Shown here piece by piece: positions 48,380 to 60,537 of a DNA stretch of 64,000 nt. Position numbers and translations under genes: made by a program. Where the stretch lies: contig CM036617.1 in the NCBI GenBank assembly GCA_020746105.1, positions 142,704,518 to 142,768,517 of the forward strand, in the 5' to 3' direction. Each line of letters begins with the position of its first letter. Within the stretch, counting starts at the first letter, position 1. The notes under the pieces were generated by a model. It did no database searches and had not been told where the DNA came from. It saw only the letters and a list, made by a program, of their open reading frames with translations. Source of the stretch: Trogon surrucura. Taxonomy: Eukaryota; Chordata; Aves; Trogoniformes; Trogonidae.

Positions 48380-49382
48380 CCCCATTAGGATAAATGCAAG
48401 TCTTTCTAAAGCATGACAATAAAAGAAAAAATTCCCCTTCCCCCACATCAGTGAATATATATAATAATATTAGGAAGCTAAAGAACACCACTTTCTTCTT
48501 TTCAGCAGGTGGAAGAAATACACCAATGTCCTGTCTTCAGATATTGATTAGTGTTGCTATGCACTGCTAAACAGCTATGTAGAGTCACCTCACTGACAGC
48601 TACTTATCAGCAATGAGTGAAGTGGTCCATACAATTTCCCTTAAGTACTGGATAGACTTAAATAGTTAATGCCTGCAAAGCGTGGTGAGAGGCTTGTTAA
48701 GAATGTTCTAGGAACACTGTGACATAACAATCATGCCATTTGCTGTAAACCGAATTTACTAGTAGAATTATTATTTAACAACCAAAAGTCATATATAACA
48801 ACAATAAAATGTTACATTTCAAAAGTCATCTTGAGCACCTTCCACAGAAGATTTAACCAACTCTGAATGCTGTTTCTGCTGACCCACCAGTAATTTTATT
48901 GCTGCAAAGGCAATGCAGCGTGTCATACCATGATAAATTTGGGTTTTTCTGACATCCAGCTGCTTACTGTTATTGTTGGCTGTTGCTGAAGTACTGGAGA
49001 TAATACAGGTGTTCTGTGCTGTTAGAGCTGCCGGTGCTAGAGAGATACCTGGGATAAGCACAGAGTGAGGATATGTCTGCTTTGGCGCGTGAGAGCAAGC
49101 AGTGAGATGCTGAGGAGAAAAATGTCCAACAGGCCTCTTTTTGGTTCGCTTCAAAATCAATGGAGGACTATTTTCTCAGGCTCCTTCTAGTTAAACAGAG
49201 AGGATGATCTATAAATAGAGATCCTGGTTGCTGGTTTTTATCTTATTTTTGCTGATCAGTTGCGTGACTCCAACCTATTTGGTGTGATCGCACACGCCAA
49301 AACTATTAGTATGCAAGTAGTCATATGTTTTGCAAGTTTAACGCTAGTTCCCAAGCCTAGCTCATAACTGAGAGTCACCCTT

Positions 49383-49515
49383 AATCTAAAGATGGGCAAA
49401 CTGAGGTGTTGACCAACTGATCATTGCTTCATCTTTAGATGACGCAATTTGTCCAAGGCTACATGTTCAGTCTGGGAAAGAGCCTTAGTCAGGACACAGG
49501 TGCTTCTCAATCTGA
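49383..49515 (-). repeat. MIR/L2-like ancient repeat relic
   Basis: On the plus strand GATGGGCAAACTGAGG is followed, after an unrelated insert, by ATTTGTCCAAGGCTACATG, CAGTCTGGGAAAGAGCC and AGGACACAGGTGCTTCT. This follows the complement of the MIR/L2 type pattern 'gatggggaaactgagg...acttgtccaaggtcaca...cagtggcagagcc...aggacccaggtctcct'. The arrangement supports an old element interrupted by about 35 bases. The exact family is uncertain. Confidence 0.55.
49384..49440. repeat. Exact 11-base inverted repeat within the MIR-like relic
   Basis: ATCTAAAGATG (49384-49394) and its perfect reverse complement CATCTTTAGAT (49430-49440) flank 35 bases. The right arm together with the loop is the segment that interrupts the MIR-like pattern, so it may be an inverted duplication of the left arm. 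Confidence 0.9.
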
Positions 49516-52500
49516 GAAGAGTGTTTGAATAACCAGTTAGAGCAGACAGGATAGTTCCTGCTAAACACAAGCTTGGGTGAGTAGTATATCTTTCCGGTAT
49601 CGAGGAAGCAATTTGAAGCTAATCCTATGCCTCTGTTTTTATAAAAATACTTGACAAATATCATGAGTAAATAAACAGCTGCCTCTGAGTTATTTACAGT
49701 GCTGTTAACCAGTATTTAGGCTTCAAAATTGATCACCAGAGTCAACAAAGGGTTGAACAAATACATCCCTGGTTGAGTATTTGTATTTGAGATTAAGTAC
49801 ACATATACAACTGTTCAGCCAAACTGTTGAGGCTAACTATGAAGAGACATCACATTGTGCATTAAATGGCATTTTGGTCAAAAAGTAAACAAACTATTCA
49901 TGCAATTGATACTTGTCCTCATTTCCTTGAATATAACCAAAACACTTATCAAGGACTCTCATCAACTTTATATTGAGCTTTGACCTGATCATTTTTTAAC
50001 GAGTCCCTTTCGGTTTCTACAGTTTAAATTCTTTCTCCTTTACCAATGGTTTCTTGTCTAGAGCCTTAGTATCCTTCGAAAGGAGTAGTTCAGTACCAAA
50101 GGTTCCCTCCCCACACCCCCTTGCCCCTGGGAAAACAAGGAAATAGACAATATACGTCCTTGCTGGAGCTCCACTTGACCTCAGGAAAGTAGCATCAGGA
50201 AAAAAATTCAGCAAGGCCCTTTTTTACTTTAGGCTTAATTTTTCAAACTGCAAATAAATTAAACACCACAAGTGTTTCAGGGACTGAATTTTTTCCTCTG
50301 CAGCGCTGCAGAGTGCACATGAGCAGGTATTCAGATGGGCAGATACTACAACTTTTCGGTAGAGACTTGAATAAACAGCAGAGCCAGAAATAACCTATTG
50401 GTAAACCCAAATAAAGGCAAACAGTTTGGATGTTTCATTTTTTTTTTTACCCTTTTTAACTGGCTTTTTCAAAACTTTCAGGGAGCCATAATAACCCGAG
50501 ATCTGGTCTTTTCACAGTACATCCACCATCCAGGAACTGATAAAGCAGGAGAAGATAAATTCTTGCAGTATTTGGGCCTTACAAATAGTGCCCTTAGACA
50601 TTTAAAAAATGCTCTGAAAATAAACCAGTCCACATGTGAGAGAATTTGTGCACCTCTTGCCATGCAAAGCTTTTACCTATAAATCAGTATCTTGTTTGGG
50701 GAAAAAAAGAAGCATGTTACACAGTTAGGGAACTTGGTGCAACATTGCACTAGAAAACATTTTTATTCCTCCCCACCTGCCTTCAGAGAGATAGATGTCC
50801 CAGCTCGAGCAGGGCAGAGGCTCTGTGAGACTAATCCAGGTTCCTAAACTCCAGTGACTTTGTGGTAAAGGCAGACATAGCACACAAGAGGAAATGCCCA
50901 CCCGCTTTCTGTCTACATCTGCCAGGCAGTGAGTAAACAGCCCTTGCAGACTTCTGTGCCTGCATCTCCTTCGTGTCTCCTGACACCACTTGGGATCTAG
51001 TCTAGCTTGTTAGCAACCAATATTTACTTCCTTCCCATAGATTTTAACACAGTCTGCTTGGAAAGCTTTTGCCCTCCTGATTTGAGTAGAGTCATTCTGG
51101 AGTTAGCACCGAAACATACCTCCTACTGCTTCTTCTGGCTTTGGACTAGAGCAAGGAGCTGGGCAGGGGCAGAGGGTGGGTTTCCTGTGCTGCAGCCCTC
51201 GTAGTTGGCAGGGGCTCAGTCGTATTGGCATTTCCTACCCTGTGAGTATTGCTGACACTTGTTAGTACCGCTGCTACGAACACAGGAGCCTTGCTGGCTG
51301 TCTCACCACCAAGGCCAGGCGCTGGATACTTCCCATGCAGACTTCCCAGGGTGAAGAGCAGCTGGGGAAGCTCACAGTGCCTGAGCCAGTCCTAATGCCG
51401 ACAGAAAAAAAAAAAAAGCACCTCATTTTCTGCGGCTGCTAGTCTAGTATGTTTTGTCAGCACTAAATTTTCAGGGGATGAAAAAAGAGATTAAAACCAA
51501 AATAATTCTTGTGCTCTGTGTAAGAGATTTCAGGTGCAGGCATTTGTGTCCTGAATAACAAACTACTTGACTAGAGGCTGATTTTTAACAATGCCATGTT
51601 CTTATATTCAAAAAAACCCCAAGCTGCATGCACTGTAGCTACACACCCTGTTTCACTCTGGGTCTATTTTAACAACTCTTTTAAAGCTATTTCACCTGAG
51701 TGCCTGCTGATTAGCATGCTGAGTTTTTTTAACCAATCCATTGAATTCACTTCCTTTCTGTGTCCCCAGTGCCCATTCACCTATAGAAATATATAGACAA
51801 ACAAGGCCACAGGTGCAGAAAATTGGGCCTTTCCTGCTGTTTATTACAATGCTGACCTCAGGGATTGGTTTGGAGGGGTGGTGGGGGTGGCTGAGAGAAG
51901 GAAAGAAAAAGAAGAAATACATGCTTTGCAATAGGATTCTGCTAAAATCCTACCTTCCTTTTCTTGCAAAGTTAAATAAAAAAGCTTCCTCGCTGCCAAC
52001 AAACACAGACATTGAATTATTAGGAGGTGAAGTGGGGGCAGGGCTGTTTCTTTCACATTTATGAAGGGATTTAGGAGCAAATTGCTGCTGTCCAGAAAGC
52101 CTGCTCTTCACTCAGCCCTCCTCCTTCTCCATAGTTTGTCTTCCGCTGATTCTTGGGCACAAGAATTTGGCCTGTCTTGTGGTCACCCAGCCTGCTGCTC
52201 CCTGGTTTCAGTCACATGAAGAAACAGCCACCTGCTTGCCCTACCAGCCAGGTGCCTTGTGCTGAAAAGGTAGGCCTGGAAAGGTCTCCTCTCGCAAACG
52301 CATGACCACCCCCAACCAAAACTGGACTGTCCCATGCCAGAGGCTGCACTGCCTGTGAGAAGCCTGGGTTCCTCTCCTAGGAGGAGAGGGGAGATCCCCA
52401 GATGAAGTGGGCTTTGCCCACAGACGAGTTCAAATCTTTCTTGATGTAAACTGGAACAACTGCTGAGCAAGTCAGATGCCAAAAACCACATAGCTGACTG

Positions 52501-53357
52501 CATGGGCTAATGCCACCCAGTACTTATCTGGGGCTATCTGTAACTGAGCTGAGAGCTAAGGCAAGGCTGCACCACAGGAGTTACTGCAGGAGATGGATGT
52601 GCTGGATTGTGAGCATGTGTAAAGGGTCAGCTGCCTTCTCTGTCTATGAAGGTGGTTTGGACCCATTTCTATGGCTCAATCTCAGCATATTAAATGGATG
52701 CACCTAGGAAGGGCTAGAACCTGACCCTTATAGTTGATTTAACAATCAGACTGCATGGATGGGAGAAAGGATCTATTATTCCCAAAATTAATAACATGGA
52801 TTTGATGTGCAGAGAGAACAAACGGTTTGTTACGGGTGGTCTTTCTCATCTAGAAACTGAATTCAGCACCAGTTCTGTGCCTTAATGCGATGACTGCTTT
52901 TCCTTAAGGCAAAGTTCTCCTCAGGCTCACACAGATTTTGTTTGAGATTGACAAGGCTGTTTAGGTGTTTAGGCTCTCTGTAAATCAATGTTCATCCGGT
53001 CAGACCAACCTGGTGGTAAAGGCTACTGCTTGCATTAGTGAAGACAGGCACTCTGCATTTTGCTGTACTTCTAAAGTACAAAGCTGAATGGCAGTAAGTA
53101 ACCTACTCCCTCAGAGAACGGTTGGAATTTCGTCTGCCCTGTTTTTGTAGGCATTTCAGAACATGCATGAAGCTTTACAACAGGGGGACACTTGCTATGT
53201 GCCTATTTAAGAATATCAATGGTGGCTCATTCGTTTTGTTGAAAAGTTTGTGCCAAAAATACCCTCTGAGAAACCCAGACTGTAAATCCTAATCCAAAGC
53301 ACTTTGAAGAACATTGCAAAATCTGACCAAAAAGGTGCAGACAGCAACTTGTGTAAG

Positions 53358-53369
53358 CCTTGCGCAAGG
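53358..53369. promoter_or_regulatory. Palindromic C/EBP-like site
   Basis: CCTTGCGCAAGG is a perfect 12-base palindrome centred on TTGCGCAA, the optimal palindromic core for C/EBP family bZIP factors. It lies 44 bases upstream of an exact AP-1 site and near a TACGTGACG bZIP-like word. The match is visible in the sequence; binding is unproven. Confidence 0.45.
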
Positions 53370-53412
53370 TGGGCAGTGATGACTACGTGACGACTATGAT
53401 GATATCAGCTTC

Positions 53413-53419
53413 TGACTCA
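53413..53419. promoter_or_regulatory. AP-1 consensus site
   Basis: TGACTCA is an exact AP-1 (FOS/JUN) element. An inverted CCAAT (ATTGG) lies about 16 bases further on, and the C/EBP-like palindrome lies upstream. A single 7-base match is common by chance; its interest is in the clustering. Confidence 0.35.
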
Positions 53420-54192
53420 CAGCTAGAGCACTCTCATTGGTTACTACTCGACATTACACTTTATTGGTAATAACTGGGAAAGGCTCAGAGCGTAGTCCTG
53501 CATTTCTATGGCTTCTTTCTTCTTTCAGCACCATATTTCTGGCATGATTAGTTACAGGGCCTTTGGCCTGATGCTTTACTATCCTGCCTGTGGCCTGAAG
53601 CCACAGCTGTTCCACAGAAATGCTTACCTATGCCTTTGCCTTTAACAGCTGTGACCAAAAACTCTAGATAACAAACTCAGTAAACACAACCAAGGACAGC
53701 TGACATGGCAGTGAATTGGTTTCAGTTTGAACTACCTTCTGTTAATGCAGAGGCACTCACCTTAAACGATACTCATGACGGGTGGACAGAAAACTAATCT
53801 ATTCTCATTCAAGGTGCAGAGTCTCCTACTATACTGCCTGTAGAGACCGAGGTCCATATTCTTTATCAAGGGCAGACTCACATCTGTGTTTGAGTCCAAC
53901 TTCACCTGAGGATAAGAGCAGGTGGTGAAGCACAGCCACAGGGTGAGCTTGATGGAGTACTGAAGATGGAAAGGGAATGAGCTAGTGGGGCCACCGAGGC
54001 TCCATAGCACTGGGTGACCACAGAGGCCCTTCTGGGATCTGTCACAAGGGCTGAGAAAGTCTGTGGGCATTCCAAATTCAGGTTTTCCTTATTCGGTGTG
54101 AAATGCTTGCCACCACATTGCAGGCATCTGACTGGAGATGGCTATGGCTGGGCTGGGACACGTGGGGTCCCAGAGACAGTACAGGTTTTATC

Positions 54193-54212
54193 CAGAATCA
54201 TAGAATCATAAG
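54193..54212 (-). mobile_element. Possible CR1 3'-terminal scrap
   Basis: AGAATCATAGAATCATAAGA is the complement of the CR1 terminal octamers (ATTCTATGATTCT). The next bases do not continue convincingly into the CR1 tail. It is either a very short or badly decayed minus-strand insertion, or chance. Confidence 0.35.
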
Positions 54213-56481
54213 ACCATTTTTAAGGTACTGTGTAGCCACAGATAAATGCCTGCAAAGTATTTCCTCTTCTCTTTGTTTCCTTTTTCTGACGTATGTCTTA
54301 GAATACAGGCCCCAAAATTTTAAGACTAATGATGTTGATATGCCATAGTTGGTATTAACTACTACTTTATGCTTTCCCTGGCTTGGATACAGTTACATAT
54401 TAAAAGGTGTGTTTGGAAACCAATAAAATACATATGAGTTATGAGAGTTCCCCTCCACCTCCTCATGTTCACTTTGATGAGCTAACCGAAAACCACAGTT
54501 TGCTTTGTCTGAGTTATGAATTTAACTCATTTCAGTTAACAAACCTCAAGCCATGAAAATTAAGCAAGTCTTTTCTGTAATATAAGCAGGATTTAATGCT
54601 AACTCCTAATATAAAAATCAGCTTAACCCCTTTTCATGTAAAATAAACTTTCTGTATTTCTCTTTTTCATTTGTTCAATTTTCTGAATTGGAATCATTAC
54701 TGTGACTGAAAAAGCATGTTAAAAAACCAGTTATTACAAATAAACACACTGGAACTTTTATTCTAGAATTCATCACTTCATAAAACCATACATCACAGAA
54801 CTGGCCATTCTGGGCCAAACACATGCTGCATGTAACCCAATACCCTGTCTGCTACGATGATTAATAGGAGAAAGTGTAGAAGAAGATAAAAATCATCTTT
54901 TCCCCTGCTGTACCCTCCCATTTTCTAGTAATCAGTGGTTTACAGATCCAATATGCTGTGTTGTAATATCAGAAATGTAATGCTTCCAATAAATCAAAAT
55001 TAAATTGTTATTCACTTACATTAAGTCACTCAATCTGTTTTTATCTTGGTATCTGCTTTTTTTTTAAGCTTTTATTTTTTTAATTTTTAGAAGCAAATGT
55101 GTATCTTTATGCCAGCTCCAGAGAATTAAGTTGGAAATATTGCATTCAGATTACAGTGCCTGGGAAGAAGAAAGAGGATTCAGCTGGAAAAGAAACTTTA
55201 AAGACATGACTAAGTCTGGAAGATGGAGAGACCTGTAAATTTGTCCCCATCCTGCCCTGTAGAAACTATCTGGAAATAAGAATTTTTTCTCTTTTTTTTT
55301 TTCCCCCTCTTTTTCTTGTCTTTTTCCCTTTTCCCCCACAAAGGTCTCTCCGGCTTGTTTCACATTATTTCCTTATTCTCCTTCCTTCTTGTTTCTGGTT
55401 ATTAATTGTGTTTTTTATTCCCATTGCCTCTTTTCTCAGTCACTTCTTATGAGAATGAAAATACAAACTCAAATTAAAAATTGAAACCTATAGATACACA
55501 TCTGATTAGAAACCATGCAAGGATTCCCCTCACCTCAAGACCTTCTTCAACCCTTCTGTAAACAAACATATCTATTTAGACAGTTTGTTTCTCTATCGAT
55601 CTGTGAAAAGTTAATACAGTTCTGTGCCATTTATGTTATGGAATCAGCCCTGTAAAAATACCATATGGTCCACTGAGGCCTGCCCTTATAACCCCAATAA
55701 ATACAAATCACCCTAGAACTTATCATTGTAAGTTCAAATATGTAGCTAATGTAATCTCAAAAACCCTTCAGAAAAAGAAAACAAACCAGCTCCTTTTAAA
55801 CCCCTGACTTGTTGCTCTTGACTTCAGCTGTTTGCTCAGGATTTCAACAACACCAAGTAAATGTGTCGGAAATACTTACCATTTCTGAGTCACCTCCTTG
55901 CTATCCTAGATCCCAGACTCTTCAAATTAGTGACTATCTTAAAAAGATTAATGTGGTTCAGTCTTTTTTTCTTTCATTTCAGTATTGTCTTCAGCATATC
56001 TCTTGAGAGTCTCCCATTATCCATGCTGCCTAATTCTGACTAATCTTTCTTGATAATTCATTTCCCATCTCCACATCACAAGCTGTTTTGGCCATTTGGT
56101 TTTGTACCTTTTCTAATTCTGAAATATTAGTATTATTAATGGCACACAACACTGTATTATATCCAGCTCATGCCTGCTGCCAGGGTAGATTTTTCTGTTA
56201 TTTATATTCTGTGTATATACACCTATCAACAAAGCTGAAATGATATATGTTGCAGAAGAACATTACCTTCCCTCACTTCCACAGTAATACATAGCAATTA
56301 ATTTGTCCCTCAGTGCTTATTTATACATACATATTTCAGAAAACCAGAATCTTCACTAATTCTTTGTGATTTATAATACAACAGAATAATAAGCTCCAAG
56401 CAAAAGTTCTGTTCTCTGAATGTTAAAAATGGAGTACTATGGATATTATGGATAGAATGGGAAATGTTATCAGACAAACTA

Positions 56482-56514
56482 TCATTTTATTGTTCATTTT
56501 ATTGTATCATTTTA
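56482..56514 (+). repeat. Short tandem repeat, 12-base unit x 2.7
   Basis: TCATTTTATTGT occurs twice in succession, followed by one extra A and a partial third copy. This is an AT-rich minisatellite-like duplication. Confidence 0.88.
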
Positions 56515-57978
56515 TCAACAGTAGTTCACTAGTCATTATCTAGACCTGTCTTCATGTCAAGGGACCTAGTAGAAAGCAGCCTGATTTCCAATATCACATT
56601 AAACTCTAGTTCTGAACTAACTGCTCTTTCAGAGGTGCTGAAGAGTCGAGTTTTAAAAGCAAGTGGCAGTTTTGGTGCCTCTGTTTCTGAGGTATCTGTA
56701 TGTTGTCTGATTTTCATAACGTGTTTTTGGTTTGGTTTTTTTTTCTGCCAAGGAGTTCCAAAATAGAAATGTCAAAACAAAAAAAACAATAAAAAAACCT
56801 AACAGTTGCTTTTCAATAATTGCACTTTTCCTCTGTCTTCTTGAAGTGTGGGTGAATGGGAAAGAAAACTAATACCATACATTGTATTTTCAAGGAGATG
56901 ATCTTGGTCACTGACACATCCTTTTTCTGGTTTTAAACCTGGTCTTGGAGTGGATTAGTAACAGTAGAACTCAAACAACAGTAGCATAACAACAACCTAT
57001 ACCTCGCTCTTCCCCAAACACCAATTTCTGCCTCTCCTTTTAGGCCTGTCATTTCCCTTGCACCTCTTCGACTGCTGGATTTGTGTCAGCAAGACAAATA
57101 ATACAAATGTAACAACATTTGTACAAAAAAAAAAAATGCTTGTGATCCTTTTCCCTTCATTTCCAGTGTTACAATAGCACCATGAATGACAGAAAACCGG
57201 CTTTTAAATGCATTTGAGATTTGGCTCTGTGAGTGCTTCTACTCTCATCCTAAAGAATGGAAATGGTACCAGATGACTCCGCTAATAAATGCCGATTTAA
57301 AAAGGGGCTATGTGGGATCAACCCACACAGTAAACAGTTCTAAAAGCTAACTGTAGGGTAAATCACATATACACACATGAAGTTACTGTTTGCTCAGAGT
57401 AAAGAAGATCAGAGAAGTTTCACTGCAATGCTACAAAAGAGCTACAGGCTGCAAGATATGGTCTACAAAGCCTTGTGGAAGAGGTCCCAGCTAGCGTGAA
57501 TTCCACACGCCTGTCTCCAGTACCTCTATTATGTTACTTGTGCAAAAAGCACACCCACACTCATGTTGAGTGCAAAAAAATGCTGTGCTGAAAATTGTGT
57601 AAGTGCTGAGGGAAGGACTGGTGAGGGTTTTGCCTCTGTTCTTGGAGCTGTTCTGAGTAGAGCTCTTAAGGCATGATGCAGCCCAGACGCCTAACCTTAA
57701 TGTGTTAAATACATTGTACACTTTGGATTGTTCACTTAGCTGCAGCAAATGGCTTGTATTTTTTCCTGTCTGAGTACAATTAAAATCGCAGGATATTTGC
57801 CAGACAGGCTGAGACTCTTTCACCACTCCAAGCATCCCTTTGCGGTATTGTGAAGAAACATCAATCAAATCACTCTTAGTTTGCCCTACAAACAACATAT
57901 TTTAGCTGTCTTTACAGGTCCATTTGGAGACAGCTTAATACACAGACACGTGTAGTGAGCTATACCGAGGCTGCATTT

Positions 57979-58160
57979 TCACAGAACTATAGAATGTCTT
58001 GGGATGGAAGGGACTGCTAAAGGCTATCTAGTCCAACTCCTCTGAGGTGAGCAGGGACATCCTTAACTAGGTTCCTCAGAGCCTCATCCAGCCTGACCTT
58101 GAACGTTTCCAGGGATGGAGTTTCTACCACTTCCCTGGACAACCTGTGCCAATGTTCACA
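57979..58160 (-). mobile_element. CR1 LINE 3' fragment, minus strand
   Basis: On the plus strand the sequence opens with TCACAGAACTATAGAATGTC, the complement of the CR1 octamer end. It then runs through GGGATGGAAGGGACTGC, CTATCTAGTCCAACTCC, GAGCAGGGACATCCTTAACT and CAGAGCCTCATCCAGCCTG to CTTGAACGTTTCCAGGGATG and ACAACCTGTGCCAATGTTCA. This is the standard order of a reversed CR1 tail covering the 3' UTR and the last polymerase codons. It is truncated at its 5' end (right side) and non-coding. It is the only clear CR1 in minus orientation here. Confidence 0.94.
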
Positions 58161-60230
58161 AAGAAATCATGAGGGAGAACTGGGGTAGACTGAATGAATA
58201 TATCAATTGTGGTACATGAAAACAAATAAAATGAACCTACAAAAAGAAGAAACTCATAATCAAGAATAGGAAAAACCCCTACATTCCTCATACCCTTCTG
58301 TATGCTTTCACACGCAAGTCTTTCTGTATACTCATATTTGTGACCTTGTGTAAAAGCAAAATACCTCAACTATACTATATATATGTATTCAATTACAGTC
58401 CATTTTAAGAAACAGAAGCAAATCATATACTATTTACATTTTACCAGTAACATCTTTGAGACAAAGTGGATAATATTTAAAAAAAAATATTAGAGGCTAT
58501 AACTTGCATTATTTTTCCTCGCCATATTCCTATCTCCTGATTTGCAGGACAAAATCTTGAAAGATACCTTTTGCTCTAACAGATTGTGCCCAAGTGCACT
58601 CCTTAGTCAACAAATACTGCAAAACTTTTTCTGTTGGTACTGAATTGCAACTGTGTTGCTTCATGTAGTTCCTGTCCTGTTCTCTTCTCAAAATACATGC
58701 CTTTGCTTGCAACTTGGCCCTTACTGTTTCTATTAAATTAAAAGCACTTTTAGTTTGTCTGAAACTAAATCCTCTAGTACTATAAAGCAGTGTGCCTATA
58801 TACGACAGCAAACACAGCAGGGGCCCTAATATTTGAAAGTTTACTTTAATGCAGCAGCCCCCAGTAGATCACAGAACTGGATGCAGCCTAAAGTCACTGT
58901 CATGTAATTTATGAAGAGCCGATCTAAAAAATATATGAAATCAGAAATTTGGAGCAGGGGAAATTGGACAATTTAGTTGCATCAAAACCCACTCTAACAG
59001 GTGCAAATCATTAACTCAGTGCCTTTTTATAAATTCCCATACCAGTGAGAAAGCCCCAGAATATTTTTGAATCTGTGTGTATTTGTACTTTCAACACATT
59101 CTTTTTAGTTCTCTCCATACTCTCCTCTGGGTTTGTTTTCTGAAAACTACCTCAGCAAAACAGTCAAGAAGTTAAAAGCAGAGGTTTTTTTCCCCTTATG
59201 TTTTTTGGAAACTGTAATTTTAGCACTTGTATATATGAACTTATGTGAGCCAGAACTACACCTGTACACAAGCAAGAAACTAAATTGTATAATTATGTCT
59301 GACTGAGAAAATACAATTCATCAGCACAGCTCAGACAGGAAAAATTCCGAATGAGTACAGAGATTTTATTGCCAAATAACACATACATCTTAGGAAACCA
59401 CATTTTGTGTTCTGGAAACTTGAGGAGTTTCCCCTATTTTTTTTAAAAAAAATAAAACAAAACAGATCTTTATGTGTATCACTTATTTGTTAAAAGAAAT
59501 CCCCCATGTTATGGCTGCAATGCATACATACAAAGTGAAGTTCAGAGCCCCTTCCCCAACTTCCTCTTCCATTACAAACTCCTGGTCTCTGATTTCCTAT
59601 AAGCTGCTCTCTTCTCTCTCAAAGCACCTCTGCCTCTGTCATCACATGGACTTACTTATTACAGGAGGGTACCTTTGATAACTTTCCTACTAGATTATTT
59701 GTGTCACTTAGCACTTCACTGGTCACAACCAAGAGTACCATGACAGCAGAGAGTATGTATCACTGACTGAATGAAGGATTAATTTCTGAGGCAGTTATCC
59801 CAATACACACTTTCGGTGGGAATGAAAAATTCTGACTCTGCAAAGTCTTTATGTAACAAGCGCCCCTCAAAGCCTGTGAGACCCTTGTGTGCCAACAGCT
59901 CACCAGGCCGGGCGCACATGTGGCTGCTGCCAACTTGGGGTTGCTGCAAGTCAAAACCCATCCTCAAGTACTTAGCAGGGATGGCATTAAGCAGGTCTAT
60001 TTCGAGGCCCTATTGTGAAAATATCTCAAATATTCATATGCTTGTGGCCGTGTTTACAGGCTGGTGGAAATACGTCAAAGTGGCGGACATGTCAAAGGGC
60101 TACTGAAGGCAAGAGCTTCCTGCGCTCTTCCCATGTCTCTTGTCACTCCTGGTGGCTCCTGCGGATTGCCCAGTTACTCCTCGTGTGCCATGCTTGCGGC
60201 TGGGGGGGCACCTACTCTGCACCCACAGGG

Positions 60231-60296
60231 CTGGGTGCTGTACAGATAAAGGAAAATAAGGCTATTTCTAATCTCAAGAGTTTATCATCTTGTATT
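60231..60296 (-). repeat. Ancient amniote repeat tail relic (L3/MIR-like)
   Basis: CTGGGTGCTGTACAGATAAA, then AAAATAAGGCTATTTCTAAT, then CAAGAGTTTATCATCTTG, follow the old amniote repeat pattern 'taggcactgtacagataa...aataaagacagttcct...caaagagtttacaatcta'. It is similar to the relic at 1.1 kb and in the same orientation. The family name is uncertain. Confidence 0.5.
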
Positions 60297-60520
60297 TTCA
60301 TCCTCCTGGATGGTCTCCTCTTGAATCTTTATACTGTAATGCCACAGTAAATTCAAAGCTAAATTTATGACATTGCAGTTGGCAGTAGAGGAACTGACAG
60401 CAAAACTGTTCGACAGGAGTAAGGAGAGGGTGAATACGAAGAGAAAGGAGAAGTGCTCCACAGTAGGGCTTGCCTCTCATTCTCCAGCTTTACAAGCAAC
60501 ACTGTATTTCTTGGATTGTC

Positions 60521-60537
60521 AAAAAAAAAAAAAAAAA
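60521..60537 (+). repeat. Poly(A) run
   Basis: Seventeen A bases, then GAG and a further eight A. This is a simple homopolymer stretch without a recognisable retroposed body. Confidence 0.9.

Larger units (their letters stand above)
43187..57978. other. Unique non-coding DNA with scattered ancient repeats
   Basis: No gene recognised in about 14.8 kb. The longest frames (166 codons at 43596-44096, 140 at 45024-45446, 135 at 57491-57898) lack motifs; the second overlaps a DNA-transposon relic. GC-richer patches occur at about 51.0-51.4 and 52.1-52.5 kb. The other contents are listed separately. Confidence 0.55.
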
